Source: Desulfobacteraceae bacterium (GTDB lineage Bacteria; Desulfobacterota; Desulfobacteria; Desulfobacterales; RPRI01). Taken from it: a DNA stretch of 51,011 nt. The DNA is taken from contig JAABQB010000020.1 in the NCBI GenBank assembly GCA_011391695.1, positions 1 through 51,011 of the forward strand. Direction: 5' to 3'. Both the position numbers and the translations under genes were made by a program. Under the pieces are notes generated by a model that ran no database searches, was not told the origin of the DNA, and was given only the letters and a program-made list of their open reading frames with translations. Below are positions 8,501-18,371 of the stretch, piece by piece (the first letter of the stretch is position 1; the number at the start of each line of letters is the position of its first letter).

Positions 8501-9292
8501 TTACAAAGGAGCTAAATCAATCTTCATTAAATCTCTGGCCAAAAAAAGTGGGCCGGAATAAGTTTTACGGCATTGAAATTCTATATCAACATTGTCACAT
8601 TCCGGATAAAAATGAGTTAAAACGAGCTGTTTAACATTTGCCTTAGTTGCAATTTCACCTGCCTCAGAGGGTGTTAAATGCCCTTTTACTTTTAATTCAT
8701 CCGGAAGAGCCGATTCACAAATTAAAAGATTTGTATTCACGGAAATATCAATCAGGTTGTCACAATAATCAGTATCTCCTGAATAAACAAGCGAAGTTCC
8801 TTTTCCCCCTATGATTTTAAATGCCAGGCTTTCTGCGTTGTGTTCAACTGAAATCATTTCCAATGTGAAATCATTAAAGTTTTTAAACCGGTTGTTTTTA
8901 TCTATTTCAACCAGATTTAAACTGTTTGGGGCAATATCTATCCAGTGCCCGAAAACCTTTTTCAGCCCGCTGTAAAAATCGGCAAGCCCTCTTCCGGCAA
9001 TTATTGATAATGGTATTTGCCGGCAAGTTGCATCCGGGTATTTATTTGAAAACAAAAAAGGTATCAATTCACCTGTATGGTCGGGATGAAAATGACTGAG
9101 CAGTATATGGGAAATATCGTATATTTTAGTACCGTTCTCAAGCAGCCTCCTGATTGTTCCGGGACCACAATCTATAAGAATTTTTGCATCTTTTACTTCA
9201 ACCAAAACAGCGCATGAGCTTCTATCAAGAGATGGAACGCAGGTTCCCGATCCCAGTATTGTTACAGTTATATCAATCTTGTTTTCAGCCAT
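8501..9292 (-). CDS. Metallo-beta-lactamase-fold hydrolase, ribonuclease Z-like
   Basis: 263-residue MBL-fold protein. The metal-binding HxHxDH motif is in LLSHFHPDHTGE near residue 65, with YSGDTDYC and LTHFYPE as the later ligand motifs and GSGTCVPS at the N-terminus. This is the RNase Z/ElaC side of the family. Tight coupling to the DHH phosphoesterase gene upstream (one-base overlap at 9292) and to sirC downstream places it in the leftward run. The tRNA-binding exosite arm of true RNase Z is not evident, so the substrate is left open. Confidence 0.85.
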   Translation of the reverse strand: MAENKIDITVTILGSGTCVPSLDRSSCAVLVEVKDAKILIDCGPGTIRRLLENGTKIYDISHILLSHFHPDHTGELIPFLFSNKYPDATCRQIPLSIIAGRGLADFYSGLKKVFGHWIDIAPNSLNLVEIDKNNRFKNFNDFTLEMISVEHNAESLAFKIIGGKGTSLVYSGDTDYCDNLIDISVNTNLLICESALPDELKVKGHLTPSEAGEIATKANVKQLVLTHFYPECDNVDIEFQCRKTYSGPLFLARDLMKIDLAPL

Positions 9293-10281
9293 TATTTATT
9301 CCCTGCCTTTTTATTAAACTGGGCAATTATCCACCTTAATATTTTTTCGTCGTTTTTAAAATCCAGAATATCTTTTATGGATGAAACGGGAATTTCTGCC
9401 CGGGCCATACTTTTATGACCTCCGGCAGAACCAATATGTCCGAAACTCTGTTTTGCCACATCGCCGGCATTTTTTCGCAAACCGTCATTTCTGAAAATAA
9501 TAATAAGGGCATTATTGCACAGGCCTGAAACGACACTCCACTTTATATGGTTGATTTTAATAAAAAAATCTGCCAAGATAACACATACATCCGGATTAGC
9601 AACCATTCCTGTGTGAATAAATATTCTGTCCTTTTGTTTCCGCATGTTTTCAAGCGCATTTTTAAAATACTTCAAAAACTCTAATTTAAATTCAGCCTGC
9701 TCAATTTTTCTCGCAATATTAATATTTGCATGCCGGAAAAGAAACTGAAAAGCCTTCATATCTTCTTCCAAGGCCTTTCTTTCAAAATTGCTGGTGTCAG
9801 TCTTTATGGCGTAATACAAAGCTGTTGCAAGCTTATATGATGGTTTTATTTTCGCGGCTTTTAAATATTCAGTCATCATGCTTGCAGTCGCCCCGTATTG
9901 CGGCCTAATGTCTTTATATCCGGCTTCGGCATTTGTTTCAGGGTGGTGGTCAAGAATGACATTATATTTGTACTTTAAAAACAAGTTATTATGATTCGGC
10001 TGGGAATCTGCGATCACAAAACGGGAAAATTTATTTCCATCTATTTCATCAACATGAATCATATTTACACCGAGCAAACGGATCATTGCCAGATTATCCG
10101 GACGCTTAACGATATTTATGTTAGAAATGGTTACACCGGCAACCCTGTGCCACAACAGTCTTTTTACAGCCATCGCACTGGCAATGGAATCCGGGTCTGC
10201 ATTGATTAAAACAAGCACATTATCGTCAGCAGAAAACTGTGCATAAAACCTTTTTAGTTTTTCCGAAGCTGAAAGCACCAT
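9292..10281 (-). CDS. DHH-family phosphoesterase, NrnA-like
   Basis: 329-residue DHH/DHHA1 phosphoesterase. Metal-site motifs are NADPDSIASA near the N-terminus, VIADSQP, and VILDHHPET; the DHHA1 part carries SAGGHKSMARAEIP near the C-terminus. Relatives include NrnA nanoRNases and c-di-nucleotide or pAp phosphatases. The usual first-motif His is replaced by Asn (NADPD), a variation I remember from environmental members of this family. It is the first gene of the run leading to MBL, sirC, ccsA and hemA. Confidence 0.85.
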   Translation of the reverse strand: MVLSASEKLKRFYAQFSADDNVLVLINADPDSIASAMAVKRLLWHRVAGVTISNINIVKRPDNLAMIRLLGVNMIHVDEIDGNKFSRFVIADSQPNHNNLFLKYKYNVILDHHPETNAEAGYKDIRPQYGATASMMTEYLKAAKIKPSYKLATALYYAIKTDTSNFERKALEEDMKAFQFLFRHANINIARKIEQAEFKLEFLKYFKNALENMRKQKDRIFIHTGMVANPDVCVILADFFIKINHIKWSVVSGLCNNALIIIFRNDGLRKNAGDVAKQSFGHIGSAGGHKSMARAEIPVSSIKDILDFKNDEKILRWIIAQFNKKAGNK

Positions 10282-10586
10282 ATTGTATTCGCACCAACCA
10301 CAATGGTTTAGTAAAAAGCTGGATATACGCCGCTTTGGGGGCAGCCTTAATCATTAGAAGTCAAAATTCAGACGGCAAAGTAAAAAGTTCAAAAAATGAT
10401 TTATTACTATACCGGCAGCATCAAACAGGCTGTTAAACTACCACATAGCATCTGTTTTTGTAAATAAAACATTGAAAACACATTTTCCCTTTAAAATTGA
10501 AGATTTCCCACTGCAACAAACTTGTTTATTTTTCGATTTTTTTTTATAATTATAAGTGAAAAAATGATGAACCGGAGGCCTTGTTA
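10282..10586. other. Intergenic stretch with a partial GACGGC repeat
   Basis: About 300 bases between divergent genes with no supported ORF. It holds one end of the GACGGC-type element (GACGGCAAAGTAAAAAG at 10371-10387) without a matching second end. AT-rich sequence with an oligo-T run near 10530-10550 precedes the coiled-coil gene and probably contains the promoters of both flanking genes, but no confident promoter can be picked. Confidence 0.5.
10371..10399. repeat. Partial GACGGC-ended repeat
   Basis: GACGGCAAAGTAAAAAG is identical to the left end of the 125-bp element at 13586-13710 through 17 bases; the match then fades and no right end (GCCGTC) is seen nearby. It is probably a truncated copy. 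Confidence 0.6.
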
Positions 10587-10973
10587 ATGGAAAACGGTAA
10601 CAAATTTTTTCTCATGCTCAAATCAGCCGGAAAAACGCTCTTTGATTTTTTCAGGGGGCGAAAAAAGGAATTATTAAGTGAAGTAAGGCGGCTTGAAGCT
10701 GAGAGAGAAATAATCTCGGTAAAAATTAACGAGACTTTGAAAACTCTCGGTGAAAGCGAAGCCCGATTCGCTCAGATGAAAGAAAATATTATCAGGCAGG
10801 GAGAATTAAAAAAAGCAGAAATTATCAATAAAGCCGGTGAAGAAAGCATAATGATAATTGAAAAGGCGAGACGAAACGCTGAAAAAGAGCTTTTGGAGGC
10901 AAAAGAAAAACTGCGCTCAGACATGATCGATCAGGCTTTCGAAATTCCCCTTGAAAAAAAACACCTCAAGTAA
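10587..10973 (+). CDS. Soluble coiled-coil protein resembling ATP synthase subunit b
   Basis: 128-residue protein, almost entirely charged alpha-helix. Residues 45-120 resemble the peripheral-stalk part of F0 subunit b ([28 protein letters not shown]), but no membrane segment precedes it and no atp genes are near. GGAGG eight bases before the ATG at 10587 sets the start, six bases inside an alternative TTG. It is convergent with clpB and overlaps its end by eight bases. The function is unknown; a structural or chaperone-partner role is only a guess. Confidence 0.75.
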   Translation: MENGNKFFLMLKSAGKTLFDFFRGRKKELLSEVRRLEAEREIISVKINETLKTLGESEARFAQMKENIIRQGELKKAEIINKAGEESIMIIEKARRNAEKELLEAKEKLRSDMIDQAFEIPLEKKHLK

Positions 10974-13542
10974 ATACTATCTTATCTCCTTTTGCTTCAG
11001 CTATTACCGTGCTTCCCTCCGCAATTTCGCCTTTAAGAATTTCTATGGAAAGGGGGTTTTCCAGATATTTCTGAATTGCGCGCTTTAATGGACGAGCGCC
11101 GTAAACAGGGTCGTATCCCTTATCCACTATCAATTTTTTTGCTTCATCCGAAAGCTTAAGGCTGATGTTTCTTTCCAAAAGCCTTGCTTCGAGTCTTTTA
11201 ATCTGAATCCCGACAATTTCGCCTATCTGCTCCGGAGTAAGATTTTGGAAAACAATCGTTTCATCTATTCTGTTTAAAAACTCCGGCTTAAAACTTGCCC
11301 TTAAGGCTTCCATAACACGGGTTTCCATCTCTTCACGCTTTGAAGCCCCCAGTTCCTGTATCCACTGACTTCCCACATTGGAAGTCATAATGATTATCGT
11401 ATTTTTAAAATCAACCGTTCTGCCGTGACCGTCCGTCATTCTGCCGTCGTCGAGTATCTGCAGGAGGACATTGAAAACTTCGGGGTGTGCTTTTTCTATC
11501 TCGTCAAATAAGACAACAGAATAAGGCCTTCTCCTCACAGCTTCTGTGAGATATCCTCCTTCATCGTACCCGACGTAGCCCGGCGGGGCGCCTATAAGCC
11601 TGGATACGGAATGTTTCTCCATATATTCGGACATGTCAATCCGCACTATCGCCTGCTCACTGTCAAAAATAAACTCGGCAAGAGCTTTCGCAAGCTCGGT
11701 TTTTCCGACTCCTGTCGGTCCCATGAAGATAAAGGAGCCTATCGGCCTGTTTGGATCCTGCAAACCGGACCGGGCTCTCCGAACCGCATTTGAAACGGCC
11801 GTTATGGCTTCGTCCTGACCTATTACCCTGTTTCCAAGCCTCTCTTCCATCCTGACAAGCTTTTCCCTTTCTCCTTCCATCATTTTCCTGACCGGGATTC
11901 CCGTCCACTTTGATACTACTTCTGCAATATCTTCGTCATCGACTTCTTCCTTGAGCATTTTTCTGTCCTGCTGCAATTCAGAAAGTTTTTTATTGGCATC
12001 ATCAAGCCTTTTTCTTAAATCAGAAGACTTCCCGTATCTTATCTCAGCAACCCTGGCAAGGTTGCCATCTCTTTCAGCCTGCTGCTCTTCTATGCCGAGC
12101 TGCTCGGTCTCTTCTTTTATTTTTCTTATTATCTGAATCAGGTCTTTTTCTTTCTGCCAGTGGACTTTCATTTCGTTTATTTCGTCGTTCATACCGGAAA
12201 GTTCTGCTTCAAGCTTTAAGATCCGATCCTTTGAAGCAGGGTCTGTTTCCTTCTTCATGGCTTCCCGTTCAATCTCTGCCTGTATTATCCTGCGCTGAAT
12301 CTCGTCAATTTCAGCGGGCATGCTGTCAATTTCAATTCTTAATTTCGAAGCGCATTCATCAATTAAATCAATTGCCTTATCCGGAAGAAATCTGTCCGTA
12401 ATATAGCGGCTTGAAAGAGTGGCGGCAGCAACTATTGCCGAATCCTTTATTCTTACACCATGATGAACCTCATATTTTTCCTTAAGTCCGCGCAGGATGG
12501 AAATTGTATCTTCAACGGTAGGCTCAGGTACCATTACCGGCTGAAAGCGCCTTTCAAGGGCCGCGTCTTTTTCTATATATTTTCTGTATTCGTTTATCGT
12601 TGTGGCTCCGACACAGCGAAGAGTTCCTCTTGCCAGAGCCGGTTTTAACATGTTGGATGCGTCCATTGCTCCTTCGGCTGCTCCCGCCCCGACAAGAGTG
12701 TGAAGTTCATCTATAAATAGAATTATCTCGCCTTCAGCCTTCTCAACCTCCTTGAGAACCGCCTTCAAACGGTCTTCAAACTCACCCCTGTATTTTGCTC
12801 CTGCGATCAGAGCGCCCATATCAAGAGCAACGAGGCGCCTGTTTTTTAAGCTTTCCGAAACATCCCCTTCAACAATCCTGCGCGCAAGCCCCTCAACTAT
12901 GGCTGTTTTTCCTACTCCAGGCTCTCCTATAAGAACCGGGTTGTTCTTTGTTCTTCTCGAAAGAACCTGGACAACACGCCTTATTTCATCATCCCGCCCT
13001 ATTACCGGATCAAGTTTTCCAAGCCTTGCAAGGTCTGTGAGATCGCGGCTGTATTTATTCAAAGCCTGATATTTTTCTTCGGGATTCGGGTCTGTAATCC
13101 TCTGTGTACCCCTGACATCGACAAGAACCTTTAGTATCGATTCTCTTGTAATATTGTGCCGTTTTAGAATTTTTGATGCCTCGCCGGCATGCTCATCTGA
13201 AATTGCAAGAAGGATATGTTCGGTGCTCACATACTCATCCTTCATCTTGGAGGCTTCTGAGAATGCTGCATCAAGCACGCTTTTCGTCCGCATGGAGATG
13301 CTTACATCAATCGCGCCTCTTACCTTCGGGAACCTCTCTATTGAAAGAGCAATCTCTTTTGCCACAGCGTCTGAAGAAGCGCCAAGCTTGCTTAACATGG
13401 CTCTTACTATCCCCTCCTGCTCGCCAAGCATGGCTGAAAGGAGATGCTCCGGCTCTATCTGCTGGTTATTATTCTGAGAAGCAACAGAATGAGCATTCTG
13501 TATGACTTCCTGCGATTTTATCGTAAATTTATCAAAACGCAT
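10966..13542 (-). CDS. clpB: ATP-dependent disaggregase ClpB
   Basis: 858-residue Hsp100 AAA+ chaperone that extracts proteins from aggregates with DnaK. A double Clp N-domain covers residues 1-150, Walker A GEPGVGKT of NBD1 is near 200, the coiled-coil M-domain is at about 400-530, Walker A GPTGVGKT of NBD2 near 600, and the D2-small domain ends the protein. The ATG at 13542 follows a perfect AGGAGG; a longer in-frame reading to 13689 runs into the dispersed repeat at 13586-13710 and is not part of the gene. No sigma-32 or CIRCE site was recognised. Confidence 0.97.
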   Translation of the reverse strand: MRFDKFTIKSQEVIQNAHSVASQNNNQQIEPEHLLSAMLGEQEGIVRAMLSKLGASSDAVAKEIALSIERFPKVRGAIDVSISMRTKSVLDAAFSEASKMKDEYVSTEHILLAISDEHAGEASKILKRHNITRESILKVLVDVRGTQRITDPNPEEKYQALNKYSRDLTDLARLGKLDPVIGRDDEIRRVVQVLSRRTKNNPVLIGEPGVGKTAIVEGLARRIVEGDVSESLKNRRLVALDMGALIAGAKYRGEFEDRLKAVLKEVEKAEGEIILFIDELHTLVGAGAAEGAMDASNMLKPALARGTLRCVGATTINEYRKYIEKDAALERRFQPVMVPEPTVEDTISILRGLKEKYEVHHGVRIKDSAIVAAATLSSRYITDRFLPDKAIDLIDECASKLRIEIDSMPAEIDEIQRRIIQAEIEREAMKKETDPASKDRILKLEAELSGMNDEINEMKVHWQKEKDLIQIIRKIKEETEQLGIEEQQAERDGNLARVAEIRYGKSSDLRKRLDDANKKLSELQQDRKMLKEEVDDEDIAEVVSKWTGIPVRKMMEGEREKLVRMEERLGNRVIGQDEAITAVSNAVRRARSGLQDPNRPIGSFIFMGPTGVGKTELAKALAEFIFDSEQAIVRIDMSEYMEKHSVSRLIGAPPGYVGYDEGGYLTEAVRRRPYSVVLFDEIEKAHPEVFNVLLQILDDGRMTDGHGRTVDFKNTIIIMTSNVGSQWIQELGASKREEMETRVMEALRASFKPEFLNRIDETIVFQNLTPEQIGEIVGIQIKRLEARLLERNISLKLSDEAKKLIVDKGYDPVYGARPLKRAIQKYLENPLSIEILKGEIAEGSTVIAEAKGDKIVFT

Positions 13543-13585
13543 AACTGCCTCCTGATTTTGTAATTCTTTTATCAGTATATTATTC

Positions 13586-13710
13586 GACGGCAAAGTAAAA
13601 AGCTCATTATGCAAGGCGCGCGAATCTTGAGGAATGAAGCGTACTAATTGGTACACTGCAATGACGAAAGATGAAGCGCAACACAGCAAATGACTTTTTA
13701 ATAAGCCGTC
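13586..13710. mobile_element. 125-bp GACGGC-ended inverted-repeat element
   Basis: The left end GACGGCAAAGTAAAAAG and the right end, read on the other strand GACGGCTTATTAAAAAG, form imperfect inverted repeats enclosing an interior rich in GAATGAAGCGTACT and GGTACACTGC. It has no coding capacity of its own. Related ends occur at 10371, 22044-22174 and 25498-25525. It lies just upstream of clpB and artificially extends that reading frame. Confidence 0.75.
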
Positions 13711-13770
13711 ACTAACCTAAAGGATAAACACGGAAAAGAAGATGTCAATCGGAACGGAATATGAGAATAC

Positions 13771-13809
13771 TGTCATGCAGGGAACCGCGTTATGACTCCC
13801 TGCATGACA
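13771..13809. repeat. Perfect 13-bp stem hairpin between clpB and ppdK
   Basis: TGTCATGCAGGGA (13771-13783) pairs exactly with TCCCTGCATGACA (13797-13809) around a 13-base loop. Seven A residues follow on the plus strand, so on the transcribed minus strand the T-run comes before the hairpin rather than after it; it is therefore not a standard terminator for ppdK. It is a strong palindrome of unknown role. Confidence 0.65.
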
Positions 13810-13834
13810 AAAAAATGACAAGGGTTCGGGATTA

Positions 13835-16585
13835 TTACTTTCCCCTTTTCTTAATATTTTTCTTATCAAGTAGCGCCGCATGTGCTGCAGCAAGCCTGGC
13901 AACCGGAACACGGAAAGGAGAACATGAAACATAGTTAAGCCCAAGCTCGTGGCATATCATAATTGATTTTGGATCGCCTCCGTGTTCACCGCAAATTCCG
14001 CATTCGAGATCTGGTTTTACCGACCTCCCTTTCTTAACGGCAATATCCATCAACTCGCCAACACCATCCCTGTCAATTGTAGCAAACGGATTGTCCGGCA
14101 GAATTCCTGAGCCGAGATATTCAACAAGAAAACCTGATTCGGCGTCATCCCTTGATATTCCAAAAGTGGTCTGGGTCAGGTCATTTGTGCCGAAGGAGAA
14201 AAATGAAGCATATTCCGCTATGTGGTCGGCAGTCATGGCCGCTCGCGGGATCTCAATCATGGTCCCGAACTTGTACTCAATTTCCATACCCTGTTCGTTC
14301 ATAACTTTAATCGCTACTGCTTCCAGTGTTGCCCTTTGAGATTTCAGCTCATTAACATGGCTGGTAAGCGGTATCATTATTTTTGGATAAACCTTGATGC
14401 CTTCTCTTGCAACAATACAGGCAGCTTCAAAAACTGCCCGAACCTGCATCATGGTGAGTTCCGGGATATGAATTCCAAGCCTGACACCTCTCATGCCAAG
14501 CATTGGATTTTGCTCACGGAGGCTTTCAACCCGCTTCAGTATTTGCTCCTTAACTCTGATTTTTTGCAGGAGGTCATCAATATCAGACAAATTCCCCGCG
14601 TTCTTTATCCTGATCTTCAAATCAGAAAGGTCTCGCATAAGCTCAACATGATTCGGCAAAAACTCATGCAAAGGAGGATCAAGCAGACGTATAATTACAG
14701 GAAGACCATCCATTATGCGGAATAATTCCGAGAAATCATCTCTCTGAAAAGGCAGGATTGAATTTATGGCTTCGCGCCGTTCAATCGGAAAATCGGTCAT
14801 GATCATTTTCTGGATAAAAGGGAGGCGTTCTGATTCAAAGAACATGTGCTCCGAGCGGCAAAGGCCTATTCCTTCAGCGCCATAATCTCGGGCGCGCTTT
14901 GCATCGCGCGGATAATCGGCATTTGCCCAGACCCCGAGTAGCCTGAATTCATCCGCCCATGAAAGAAGCTTGATGAGCCAGGGATCTTTGATATCCGGAA
15001 TCGTGGTTGCCAATTTATCCAGATAGACTTCCCCAGTCGTTCCATCGATCGATATCCAGTCTCCTTCATGAACTGTTTTGTCCTTGACGCTCATCCTTCG
15101 CCTGCCAAGGTCTACCGTGAGAGAAGAGACTCCGACTACGGCCGGTTTTCCGAACTGGCGGGCAACAAGAGCGGCATGGCTTGTGCGTCCGCCGCGGGTG
15201 GTCAGAATGCCTTTTGCTGCCAGCATTCCGTGAACATCATCCGGCCTCGTTTCAGGCCGAACCATTATAACCTGTTTCCCTTCTTCCTTTGCCCACGCTT
15301 CAGCGCGGTCCGCATCAAAAGCAACAACGCCGACCGCAGCACCGGGGGAGACATTGAGGCCGCTTGCCAGCAATCTGCCTTCTGCCTTTGCAGCTTCAAC
15401 AGCCTTGATATCAAACTGGGGGTGCAAAAAGAAATCAATCTGTTCGGGAGCAACCCTTAAAACTGCTTCTTCTCGGGAGATAAGCCCCTCTTCGGCCATA
15501 TCCACGGCAATCCGGACGGCAGCCTGGGCTGTCCGTTTTCCGTCCCTTGTCTGGAGCATCCAAAGCTTGCCTTTTTCAACCGTGAATTCCATATCCTGCA
15601 TGTCGCGGCAGTGTTTTTCAAGGAGATTAGCAACTTCTTCGAATTCACGGTAAGCAACCGGCATATCTGCTTTCATTTCCGACAGGTCCTTGGTCATTCG
15701 GATGCCGGCTACAACATCTTCTCCCTGGGCATTTATAAGATAATCACCTTCAAGCTGCTTTTCACCGGTTGAACCATTTCGGGTCATTGCGACACCTGTG
15801 GCACTGTCGTCTCCCATGTTGCCGAAAACCATCGTCACAATGCTGACAGCGGTTCCAAGATCATGTGAAATACCGGCGGCATTCCGGTAGTCAACAGCCC
15901 GTTTTCCGTTCCAGCTTTTAAAAACAGCCTCGGTAGCGAGCTGTAACTGCTCATACGGATCAGTGGGAAAATCTCTTTGAGCGTAGCGTTTAAAAATCCG
16001 CTTGAATTTCTCTGTGACAATTTTCCATGCATCTGCAGGAAGTTCAGAATCCACATTAACTCCGTAATCCCTGCGGGTTGCTGTAATTACTTCCTCAAAT
16101 TTTTCATCCGGGATATTCATAACTACACTCCCGAACATTTGTACAAGGCGGCGGTATGAATCATAGACAAAACGTTCGTCGCCTATGATTTCTGCTAACC
16201 CCCCGGCGGTATCATCGTTAAGACCAATATTGAGGACTGTGTCCATCATGCCCGGCATTGAAAATTTAGCGCCTGACCGGCAGGAAACAAGCAGAGGATT
16301 ATGGGGATCTCCGAATACTTTTCCGGTCGCAATCTCTACCGTTTTAAGAGCCTCTTTTTCCTGCTCCCACATTCCTTCCGGAAAAGCACCGTGTTCCGCC
16401 AGATATGCATTACATGCCTCGGTTGTGACAGAAAATCCCGGAGGAACTGGAACTCCGATGCGCGCCATCTCGGCAAGATTGGCGCCTTTGCCGCCAAGCA
16501 ACCCACGGACATCGTCCCAGTTTCCGCCGACATACGCCTCTGCAAGATCAACTTCATTAAACAAATAGACCCATTTTTTAGGCAT
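13835..16585 (-). CDS. ppdK: Pyruvate, phosphate dikinase
   Basis: 916-residue enzyme that interconverts pyruvate, ATP and phosphate with phosphoenolpyruvate, AMP and pyrophosphate. The nucleotide-binding N-terminal domain starts with KWVYLFNE and GGKGANLAEM; the swivelling phospho-His is in GGRTSHAALVARQFGKPAVVG, and the C-terminal PEP/pyruvate domain ends with the catalytic-type CGICGEHGGDP. The ATG at 16585 has GAGGTGAT at the right distance; an upstream GTG is part of that ribosome-binding site. The gene is monocistronic in appearance. In anaerobes it serves gluconeogenesis or pyrophosphate-linked glycolysis. Confidence 0.97.
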   Translation of the reverse strand: MPKKWVYLFNEVDLAEAYVGGNWDDVRGLLGGKGANLAEMARIGVPVPPGFSVTTEACNAYLAEHGAFPEGMWEQEKEALKTVEIATGKVFGDPHNPLLVSCRSGAKFSMPGMMDTVLNIGLNDDTAGGLAEIIGDERFVYDSYRRLVQMFGSVVMNIPDEKFEEVITATRRDYGVNVDSELPADAWKIVTEKFKRIFKRYAQRDFPTDPYEQLQLATEAVFKSWNGKRAVDYRNAAGISHDLGTAVSIVTMVFGNMGDDSATGVAMTRNGSTGEKQLEGDYLINAQGEDVVAGIRMTKDLSEMKADMPVAYREFEEVANLLEKHCRDMQDMEFTVEKGKLWMLQTRDGKRTAQAAVRIAVDMAEEGLISREEAVLRVAPEQIDFFLHPQFDIKAVEAAKAEGRLLASGLNVSPGAAVGVVAFDADRAEAWAKEEGKQVIMVRPETRPDDVHGMLAAKGILTTRGGRTSHAALVARQFGKPAVVGVSSLTVDLGRRRMSVKDKTVHEGDWISIDGTTGEVYLDKLATTIPDIKDPWLIKLLSWADEFRLLGVWANADYPRDAKRARDYGAEGIGLCRSEHMFFESERLPFIQKMIMTDFPIERREAINSILPFQRDDFSELFRIMDGLPVIIRLLDPPLHEFLPNHVELMRDLSDLKIRIKNAGNLSDIDDLLQKIRVKEQILKRVESLREQNPMLGMRGVRLGIHIPELTMMQVRAVFEAACIVAREGIKVYPKIMIPLTSHVNELKSQRATLEAVAIKVMNEQGMEIEYKFGTMIEIPRAAMTADHIAEYASFFSFGTNDLTQTTFGISRDDAESGFLVEYLGSGILPDNPFATIDRDGVGELMDIAVKKGRSVKPDLECGICGEHGGDPKSIMICHELGLNYVSCSPFRVPVARLAAAHAALLDKKNIKKRGK

Positions 16586-16684
16586 TTTGATCACCTCAGT
16601 ATTTGTATTTAAATTAAGCTATTATGATAAAGCCGGAATCGATTTTTCCCAACCCAACCAATTGCAGAATTTTTCTCTATCCTT

Positions 16685-16726
16685 CGCCTCGAGCCTTTCG
16701 CCTCGTGCCTCACGCCTAATGCCTCT
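16685..16726. repeat. Six-copy 7-bp tandem repeat (nGCCTnn)
   Basis: Six consecutive 7-base units (CGCCTCG, AGCCTTT, CGCCTCG, TGCCTCA, CGCCTAA, TGCCTCT) keep GCCT at positions 2-5 of each unit. The array overlaps the stop codon of the zinc-ribbon gene and lies between it and ppdK. It is a degenerate short tandem repeat. Confidence 0.7.
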
Positions 16727-17030
16727 CTTCGCCGCAATACGGGCAAAACATAAAATCTCCGCGCAATCCTTTTCCGCAATTGCCGCACAGAGCTTCCTTA
16801 TCGCACGGTAAAGATTCATGCCCGTATTCAAATTCTTTTATTTCCTTCTCACACTTGTCGCACATTAGAAATGCTTCACCTTTTTTTACCCTGAAGAGTG
16901 GAATAAAAAAGAGGCTGAAATAATGATCCACCCGCTTGTAGCGTGCACGGACCAGCCCGCATACCGGGCATAACTGGGGTTTCTCATCAACTATAGTCGT
17001 TTTCGGAGAAACTCCAGCTATAAGAAACAT
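16716..17030 (-). CDS. Small zinc-ribbon protein
   Basis: 104-residue protein with four CxxC knuckles: CPVCG, CDKC, CGNC and CPYCG, enough for two zinc ribbons. The middle (VDHYFSLFFIPLFRVKKGEAFLMC) resembles the zinc-ribbon plus hydrophobic segment of the zinc-ribbon_15-type family, where the chain enters or touches the membrane. The start may be the ATG at 17030 or a GTG just before it. Its last codons run into the 7-bp tandem repeat. Function unknown. Confidence 0.7.
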   Translation of the reverse strand: MFLIAGVSPKTTIVDEKPQLCPVCGLVRARYKRVDHYFSLFFIPLFRVKKGEAFLMCDKCEKEIKEFEYGHESLPCDKEALCGNCGKGLRGDFMFCPYCGEERH

Positions 17031-17192
17031 CACTTAAAATGGCCTTGGATTAAGGTTTCGTCTGTATTTATTTTTCCCAGTTTATCAAAATACATATTGA
17101 CCTCCCGATTAACATGTTGTTGAAGATATATATAATATTTGTATTTTCAGTCAACATTCTTTGAACCCCTTATAAATATTCTGGAGGCAAGT

Positions 17193-17429
17193 ATGGATAA
17201 AAATCAGCCGGAACTTCTTGATATTTTAAAAGATATTCTTAAAATCAACTCAATAATAGCGACAGAACTTATTCAGCTTGTTGAAAATTCGAGTGCGCAA
17301 TTAAGGGGAGAAATTCCCGATTCCTGTAAAACAGAACACCTTGAGCTGAGAAAAGATATTATAAGCATAGCGGAAAAATGGAACAAAGGGTGTGAAGTGC
17401 TACGCTCTCATAACATAAAGCACGGATGA
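17193..17429 (+). CDS. Small helical protein of unknown function
   Basis: 78 residues, starting at an ATG five bases after GGAGG; an in-frame start at 17139 lacks a ribosome-binding site. The protein is amphipathic helix throughout (LLDILKDILKINSIIATELIQLV), with no recognised domain. It is followed after 28 bases by the amidohydrolase gene and is probably co-transcribed with it. Confidence 0.6.
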   Translation: MDKNQPELLDILKDILKINSIIATELIQLVENSSAQLRGEIPDSCKTEHLELRKDIISIAEKWNKGCEVLRSHNIKHG

Positions 17430-17457
17430 CAATCCTTTTTACAGTGGAGGCTGAAAG

Positions 17458-18297
17458 TTGATAATCGATTTTCATACACATATTTTCCCGGCCCGGGTAT
17501 CTGAAAAGAGGGAAAGTTTTTTTTCAAAAGAGACGGCTTTCAAAATTTTATACGACTCTCCCAAATCAAAACTGGTCGATGCTGAAACACTGATTGAGGT
17601 CATGGACGAAAGCCGGGTAGACAAATCAGTTATTTTCGGTTTTCCATGGAAAAACGACGAATTTTTCAGAATGCATAACGATTATATAATTGAATCAGTC
17701 CTTAAATATCCTGATCGGTTTATTGGTTTTGCCTGTTTTGACCCGTTTAATGCCAAAGCCGGAAATGAAACAGCAAGATGTACCGAAGCAGGACTTAAAG
17801 GAGCAGGTGAACTTGCATTTTACCAGTCCGGCATTGACGAAGAATCTCTGCAAAGATTAACGCCTGTAATGGAAATATGCAGTGAAAAAGACTTGCCGGT
17901 ACTTATACACACGAACGAACCTATCGGACACAATTATCCAGGGAAAACACCGAACACACTTATTCAGATATACAACCTGATTAAGCGATTTCCGGATAAT
18001 AAAATCGTGCTGGCACACTGGGGAGGGGGTATTTTCTTCTTTAACCTGCTGAAAAAAGAGGTGAAGGAAAACCTGAAAAACGTCTATTTTGACACGGCGG
18101 CATCCCCGTTCCTTTTTGACCCGGAGATATACGGCTATGCAAAAGCCCTGGCCGGCGCAGACAGAATTCTATTCGGAAGCGATTATCCGCTTTTAAAACC
18201 TGAAAGATATTTTGAAGAGATTAAAAGCGCCGGACTTGAAAATGAAGATATTGAAAAAATTCTTGGGATAAATGCCGCAACCCTTCTTAATCTATGA
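17458..18297 (+). CDS. Amidohydrolase-family (PF04909) metal hydrolase
   Basis: 279-residue TIM-barrel hydrolase. The N-terminus IIDFHTHIFP holds the HxH pair, LIHTNEP and LAHWGGG hold later histidines, and LFGSDYPLLKP near residue 240 holds the catalytic-type Asp. This is the amidohydrolase-2 group that includes decarboxylases such as ACMSD and o-pyrocatechuate decarboxylase. The start is TTG after a GGAGG. The substrate is unknown, and no neighbouring catabolic genes help. Confidence 0.85.
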   Translation: MIIDFHTHIFPARVSEKRESFFSKETAFKILYDSPKSKLVDAETLIEVMDESRVDKSVIFGFPWKNDEFFRMHNDYIIESVLKYPDRFIGFACFDPFNAKAGNETARCTEAGLKGAGELAFYQSGIDEESLQRLTPVMEICSEKDLPVLIHTNEPIGHNYPGKTPNTLIQIYNLIKRFPDNKIVLAHWGGGIFFFNLLKKEVKENLKNVYFDTAASPFLFDPEIYGYAKALAGADRILFGSDYPLLKPERYFEEIKSAGLENEDIEKILGINAATLLNL

Positions 18298-18371
18298 TTA
18301 TTTTATTCTTATAACATTGTTCAATTATACTTTGATGTATGCCCCCTGTTTCTCCTTCTTGCATAATCGGC

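Noticed and set aside
13543-13689. N-terminal extension of ClpB by 49 residues
   Set aside because: The extension is translated from the GACGGC repeat and the spacer; AGGAGG and the family N-terminus [11 protein letters not shown] fix the start at 13542.
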